From CAVWCQ01 sp963753545 (GTDB lineage Bacteria > Chloroflexota > Anaerolineae > Aggregatilineales > Aggregatilineaceae), in NCBI GenBank assembly GCA_963753545.1, contig CAVWCQ010000008.1, positions 3,534,001 to 3,598,000 on the forward strand: a DNA stretch of 64,000 nt. The letters are read 5' to 3'. The notes under the pieces are model-generated. The model did no database searches and was not told where the DNA came from. It saw only the letters and a list, made by a program, of their open reading frames with translations. Position 1 is the first letter of the stretch. Each line of letters starts with the position of its first letter. A program made the position numbers and the translations under genes. Positions 63,423-64,000 of this stretch are shown piece by piece.

Positions 63423-64000
63423 TTACGAGCCAGCAGGCATCATGCCCAGCGCGATATTCGGATCAATCCGGATGCCAGGGCCCATCGTGGTCGTGAGGAC
63501 GACGCGGCGGACATATGTGCCCTTCGCGCCGGACGGACGAGCGCGGCGGAGGGCATCCATCACGGCAGCCATGTTGTCGCGAAGCTGTTCTTCAGTAAAG
63601 TTCACCTTGCCGATAGGAACATGAACGTTGGCGGTCTTGTCGTTACGGAATTCAACGCGACCCGCGCGCGCTTCTTCGATAGCGCGTGGAATGTCTTCCT
63701 GCGGGATCAAGGTGCCAGCCTTGGGATTCGGCATCAGGCCCTTACGACCGAGCACCTTACCCAGGCGGCCAATCTTGCGCATCATATCGGGAACAGCCAG
63801 CGCAACGTCAAATTCGGTCCAGCCTTCATTGGCGATACGGGCGATCATTTCGTCGTCAGCAACAAAGTCAGCGCCTGCTTCCTGCGCGATGCGGGCGGCT
63901 TCACCTTCAGCAAAGACCAGGACGCGCACCGTCTTACCCAGCCCGTGCGGCAGGATAACGGTGGTACGAACCTGCTGATCACTGTGCCGGGGGTCGATAC
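63423..64000 (-). CDS. rplA: 50S ribosomal protein L1, N-terminus outside window
   Basis: L1 binds 23S rRNA at the L1 stalk and, in many bacteria, represses its own operon. Open to the window edge: DPRHSDQQVRTTVILPHGLG precedes TVRVLVFAEGEAARIAQEAG, so the GTG at 63929 is internal. The diagnostic LGKVLGRKGLMPNPKAGT and the C-terminal GTYVRRVVLTTTMGPGIRID are intact. The rest of the gene and probably rplK lie beyond the right edge. Confidence 0.97.
   Translation of the reverse strand, partial: IDPRHSDQQVRTTVILPHGLGKTVRVLVFAEGEAARIAQEAGADFVADDEMIARIANEGWTEFDVALAVPDMMRKIGRLGKVLGRKGLMPNPKAGTLIPQEDIPRAIEEARAGRVEFRNDKTANVHVPIGKVNFTEEQLRDNMAAVMDALRRARPSGAKGTYVRRVVLTTTMGPGIRIDPNIALGMMPAGS

Noticed and set aside
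1..64000. CRISPR arrays, tRNA genes, transposase or integrase genes
   Set aside because: I saw no regularly spaced repeats, cloverleaf sequences or transposase motifs while reading gaps; only the orphan element above is mobile-like. A tRNAscan or ISfinder search was not possible here.

Overview
This 64 kb window reads as chromosome of a free-living bacterium, most likely a Chloroflexota member related to Anaerolineae. That placement is inferred from overall character: large multi-GAF histidine kinases without paired regulators, PA14/SH3 and WD40 secreted proteins, clostripain-type peptidase, deoxynucleoside kinases, and short ATGA/GTGA gene overlaps. No 16S rRNA or other decisive marker lies in the window. 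No phage, integron, CRISPR array, tRNA or intact insertion sequence was found.

Layout. 1-10.5 kb: the 3' end of a secreted type I pullulanase, a beta-lactamase-fold serine hydrolase, an aspartate-type aminotransferase coupled to ATP-dependent PEP carboxykinase (pckA), and a solute-binding protein made of two almost identical fused domains. 10.7-19.2 kb: an eleven-gene operon for a membrane-bound group 4 [NiFe] hydrogenase. It has complex I-like subunits in the order J-K-L-N-A-B-C-D-H-I, followed by a HycI-type maturation protease. Four nickel-binding cysteines in the D subunit show it is a hydrogenase and not respiratory complex I. 19.2-23.5 kb (minus strand): two glycosyltransferases, zwf and pgl. 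23.6-29.3 kb: a clostripain-family peptidase, two GNAT acetyltransferases, a methyltransferase and an isochorismatase-family hydrolase. 29.5-40.7 kb: two tandem giant sensor kinases, a CBS-pair protein and a surface-glycan gene group. 40.8-47.3 kb: secreted PA14/SH3 and WD40 proteins, recF, and a pentapeptide-repeat protein. 47.3-55.8 kb: rsmG, a class A penicillin-binding protein, two tandem TPR-like paralogs, a small exported peptide, a TIM-barrel isomerase and a lipoprotein. 55.8-64 kb: a structured non-coding element, two deoxynucleoside kinases with a MazG-like domain between them, a third sensor kinase, an M50 protease, a transglycosylase-like protein, a DarG-like macrodomain protein and the start-truncated rplA.

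Two signals are not explained by ordinary genes. First, a dispersed non-coding repeat family has three copies (5.6, 28.0-28.4 and 62.7-62.9 kb). Every copy sits between the 3' ends of convergent genes, and every convergent gap longer than about 60 bp in the window holds one. Second, a multi-hairpin element ends exactly at GTGA about 10 bp before a deoxynucleoside kinase start. It resembles an orphan HEARO/omega RNA (the guide RNA class of IscB nucleases) or an IS200/IS605-type relic, with no nuclease gene beside it.

A technical caution: at least ten single-base frame breaks interrupt otherwise full-length genes (zwf, pgl, clostripain twice, methyltransferase, a GT4, pentapeptide protein, isomerase, dNK-MazG, a lipoprotein). 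Most fall in short G/C runs, so consensus indel errors are more likely than mass pseudogenisation.
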